DNA from: an uncultured Lachnospiraceae bacterium
GTDB lineage: Bacteria > Bacillota > Clostridia > Lachnospirales > Lachnospiraceae
Reading direction: 5' to 3'
DNA length: 64,000 bases
NCBI GenBank assembly: GCA_946554445.1
Contig: CAMNSD010000007.1
Span: 62,001-126,000, forward strand
Shown: positions 62,057 to 64,000 of the stretch, piece by piece
Position numbering within the stretch: the first letter of the stretch is position 1
Layout of the letters: each line of letters starts with the position of its first letter
Notes under the pieces: model-generated
What the model saw: only the letters and a program-made list of their open reading frames with translations
Databases searched by the model: none
Told to the model about the DNA's origin: nothing
Translations under genes and position numbers: made by a program

Positions 62057-62972
62057 AAACAATTTCCTCATAGTATCTGGTCACAACACTCCCCCATCCT
62101 ACCCTTGCATTTAATGAACACTCATGCAGGGTACCACTTGCAATCTCTTTAAATTTCATCAAATAATCCGGGCATACTGCCAATGTTGCACCTCCACATC
62201 CGGAAAATCTATAATTTATTTCAATGAACCAATATTTATCATATCTATCCTTTATAAATTGTATATTTGAAAAGCCCGGCAATTTATACTTTTGAAGAAT
62301 CGCTTTTGCAAAGGCAATCAATAATGTATCTTCTGAAATACGCACTTTTGTAGCCAGTCCACTTTTTATTTCTAATCTTTCTCTTGGAACTATATAAATA
62401 GGTTCTCCCTTCCCATCCGCTAAAATATCTACCGTATACTCTTTCCCGTCCTCAATACATCTTTGTAAAAACTTATCTTTTTCTAAAAAGTCACCGCATT
62501 TTTCTCCAATTTCCAAAAAAACAATTCCTTTACTGCCTACAGATATTCTATCTCTCAATATTCGTTTTATTGAAACATTATCAACGCTTAATATCTCAGG
62601 TACATAGATTCCAATATTTTTCATCTTGCAAGAACAAACATACTTATCTCTTATTTCTTCTATTGTCGAAATATTTGGAACTATACATTGACATCTAATC
62701 TTATTTATATCTTTTGAGCATGTATAAACTTCAATATCATTAATTGGGATCAGCAGTTCTATATTTTCCAATAAGATAATCTCATTTAATTTCTCTACGA
62801 AGTTTTTCTCTGTAGCCAACGGAACTTGATAAAATTTATCCGCCAGCAAACTCCCCGCAGTGTACCCTATAGCATTTATATCTGTAGCGACAACATAATC
62901 TCCTAATTTTTTTAGATACTTAATTAAATTAACACATGTAGCTGTTCCGGCAGAGGTTAATAATATTCTCAT
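62037..62972 (-). CDS. ATP-grasp ligase, second copy (AT-rich block)
   Basis: A 311-residue ATP-grasp protein. The pre-ATP-grasp domain begins MRILLTSAGTATCVNLIKYL and contains VVATDINAIGY. The central part has VGSKGIVFLEIG and RCIEDGKEYTVDILADG, and the metal site is FIEINYRFSGCGGA. The usual KPRxGxGSKG lid appears as RDRISVGSKG, so the first ATP lysine may be replaced by arginine. It should form an amide or ester from a carboxylate and ATP. The start is uncertain: the ATG at 62972 is preferred over a GTG at 62990. It follows a sugar aminotransferase, as the left-block ATP-grasp gene does. Confidence 0.76.
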   Translation of the reverse strand: MRILLTSAGTATCVNLIKYLKKLGDYVVATDINAIGYTAGSLLADKFYQVPLATEKNFVEKLNEIILLENIELLIPINDIEVYTCSKDINKIRCQCIVPNISTIEEIRDKYVCSCKMKNIGIYVPEILSVDNVSIKRILRDRISVGSKGIVFLEIGEKCGDFLEKDKFLQRCIEDGKEYTVDILADGKGEPIYIVPRERLEIKSGLATKVRISEDTLLIAFAKAILQKYKLPGFSNIQFIKDRYDKYWFIEINYRFSGCGGATLAVCPDYLMKFKEIASGTLHECSLNARVGWGSVVTRYYEEIVYEESIY

Positions 62973-63047
62973 TTTTACTCTATATAACACCTTGTACTTT
63001 CTACTATAATTTTCCTGTCCTTAGCTTCCCTTACCTGTCATATATTT

Positions 63048-64000
63048 CTAAAACTCATTAATACATTGAATCACCCAATCAATCTGCTTTTTGGTCATTC
63101 CTGGGTACAACGGCAGACTCACTTCCTGACTACATATCATTTTGGTCACCGGATAAAAATCCACCTGCTCACGATATTGTTCATATGCCTTTTGCTCCAT
63201 AATAGGGATTGGATAGTGTATGTTCACCGTAATTTTCTTTTTCTTCATGTAATTGATGAAATCTATTCTATCAGCAACCAATATCGGATATATATGAAAA
63301 ACATGTTCTTCCATATTTTGAGGCAATGTAGGTAATATGACCTTCTTGTTTTCTATTTTTTCTTGATATATTTCTGCAATCTGTCTCCGTTCTTTATTCC
63401 ATTGATCTAAATATCGTAACTTAATCAATAGGAACGCCGCCTGTATTTCATCCAACCTCGAATTACACCCTTGAAACACATGATTATACTTGATATAGGA
63501 ACCATAATTTCCATAAGCCCTTATTCTCTCTGCAATTTCTTTGTCATTTGTTATGACAGCGCCACCATCACCCAATGCTCCAAGATTTTTTCCAGGATAA
63601 AAACTAAATGCCGCAGCATCCCCTAAGTTTCCCACTCTAACTCCACCCAATTTTGCTCCGTGTGCCTGTGCTGCATCCTCAATAACTTTTAAATTATATT
63701 TATCTGCTATAATTTTAACCTTTGTGACATCTACTGCCCTTCCATACAAATGAACCACAATAATAGCTTTTGTTTTTACGGTAATCTTATCCTCTATCTG
63801 CCTGACATCAATATTATATGTATCTTTATCAGCATCAACAAAAATCGGAGTTGCCCCCACATATGTGATCGCCAGCACAGTAGCAATAAATGTATTTGCT
63901 GGAACAATAACCTCATCACCTTGTCCAATTCCATACGCCAATAAGATCAACCGAATCGCATCTAATCCATTTCCACATCCCACGCATTGACTTGCTCCAC
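63048..64000 (-). CDS. Sugar aminotransferase, DegT family (FdtB/QdtB-like), 5' end cut
   Basis: The last 316 or so residues of a DegT/DnrJ/EryC1 aminotransferase; the frame is open to the window edge, where [11 protein letters not shown] aligns with residues near 50 of complete members. [35 protein letters not shown] (cofactor Asp), [17 protein letters not shown] (PLP lysine), [14 protein letters not shown] and a C-terminal ending follow. The [10 protein letters not shown] form is typical of dTDP-3-keto-6-deoxyhexose 3-aminotransferases such as FdtB and QdtB. The matching 3,4-ketoisomerase, if any, would be outside the window. Confidence 0.85.
   Translation of the reverse strand, partial: GASQCVGCGNGLDAIRLILLAYGIGQGDEVIVPANTFIATVLAITYVGATPIFVDADKDTYNIDVRQIEDKITVKTKAIIVVHLYGRAVDVTKVKIIADKYNLKVIEDAAQAHGAKLGGVRVGNLGDAAAFSFYPGKNLGALGDGGAVITNDKEIAERIRAYGNYGSYIKYNHVFQGCNSRLDEIQAAFLLIKLRYLDQWNKERRQIAEIYQEKIENKKVILPTLPQNMEEHVFHIYPILVADRIDFINYMKKKKITVNIHYPIPIMEQKAYEQYREQVDFYPVTKMICSQEVSLPLYPGMTKKQIDWVIQCINEF

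Overview
The window is almost entirely a surface-polysaccharide (glycan) biosynthesis locus. Every convincing gene but one short remnant is on the minus strand, so transcription runs from right to left. Genes abut or overlap by 1-26 bases through most of the window. No rRNA, tRNA, CRISPR array or intact insertion sequence was seen, and no stretch longer than about 220 bases lacks a gene. The organism looks like a Gram-positive anaerobe of the Clostridia, probably Lachnospiraceae. The grounds are strong AGGAGG-type ribosome sites, moderate base composition in the main block, a Dlt-like acylation set, and families common in that group (DUF6020, DUF6056, DUF5672, DUF3990/DUF3791). The genus cannot be fixed from the sequence.

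Two blocks differ in base composition. The right block (about 58,950-64,000) is clearly AT-rich. It encodes a sugar aminotransferase cut by the window edge, an ATP-grasp ligase, a HAD phosphatase, a Wzx-type flippase and an acyltransferase interrupted by a 10-base poly-G tract. It ends next to a plus-strand gene remnant and a hairpin. The left block (1-58,531) is richer in GC. It starts with a plausible promoter at 58,564-58,592 and runs unbroken off the left edge as one very long operon.

Reading the left block in its direction of transcription. 58.5-44.8 kb: a membrane protein, an SH3 protein, a PglK-like ABC flippase, GtrA, an acyltransferase, several multi-spanning GT-C-like proteins, WecE with a GNAT acetyltransferase (probable dTDP-Fuc4NAc route), and a GtrB/ArnC-like GT2. 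44.7-35.3 kb: an O-antigen polymerase/ligase, then a bacillosamine-type initiation set (4,6-dehydratase, aminotransferase, PglC-like phosphoglycosyltransferase) joined to a PLP enzyme of the D-cysteine desulfhydrase/ACC deaminase family and an ATP-grasp ligase, then a GT4. 35.3-28.6 kb: TviB/TviC-like enzymes for UDP-GalNAcA, a formyltransferase-like protein, a deacetylase and a GT4. 28.6-27.7 kb: a DUF3791-DUF3990-DUF3791 cassette resembling an ADP-ribosyltransferase toxin module. 27.7-18.3 kb: a GT4, a DUF6020 protein, a Dlt-like acylation system that contains an extra formyltransferase and an MBOAT ending in an acyl-shuttle hexapeptide, and a GT4. 18.2-0 kb: a deacetylase, two AsnB-type amidotransferases, a second SGNH/DltD-like protein, two GT11 enzymes, a second PglK-like flippase, GT2, GT4 and GT17 transferases and a Wzy-like protein.

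Together the genes suggest a heavily modified, lipid-linked glycan. It would be initiated by a diamino-trideoxy sugar-1-phosphate, extended with amino sugars, hexuronic acid or hexuronamide and possibly fucose, flipped by PglK- or Wzx-type transporters, and decorated outside the membrane by GT-C enzymes and acyltransferases. The most unusual parts are the formyltransferase-containing acyl-shuttle set, the toxin-like cassette coupled to the glycan operon, and the ATP-grasp/PLP pair attached to the initiation module.
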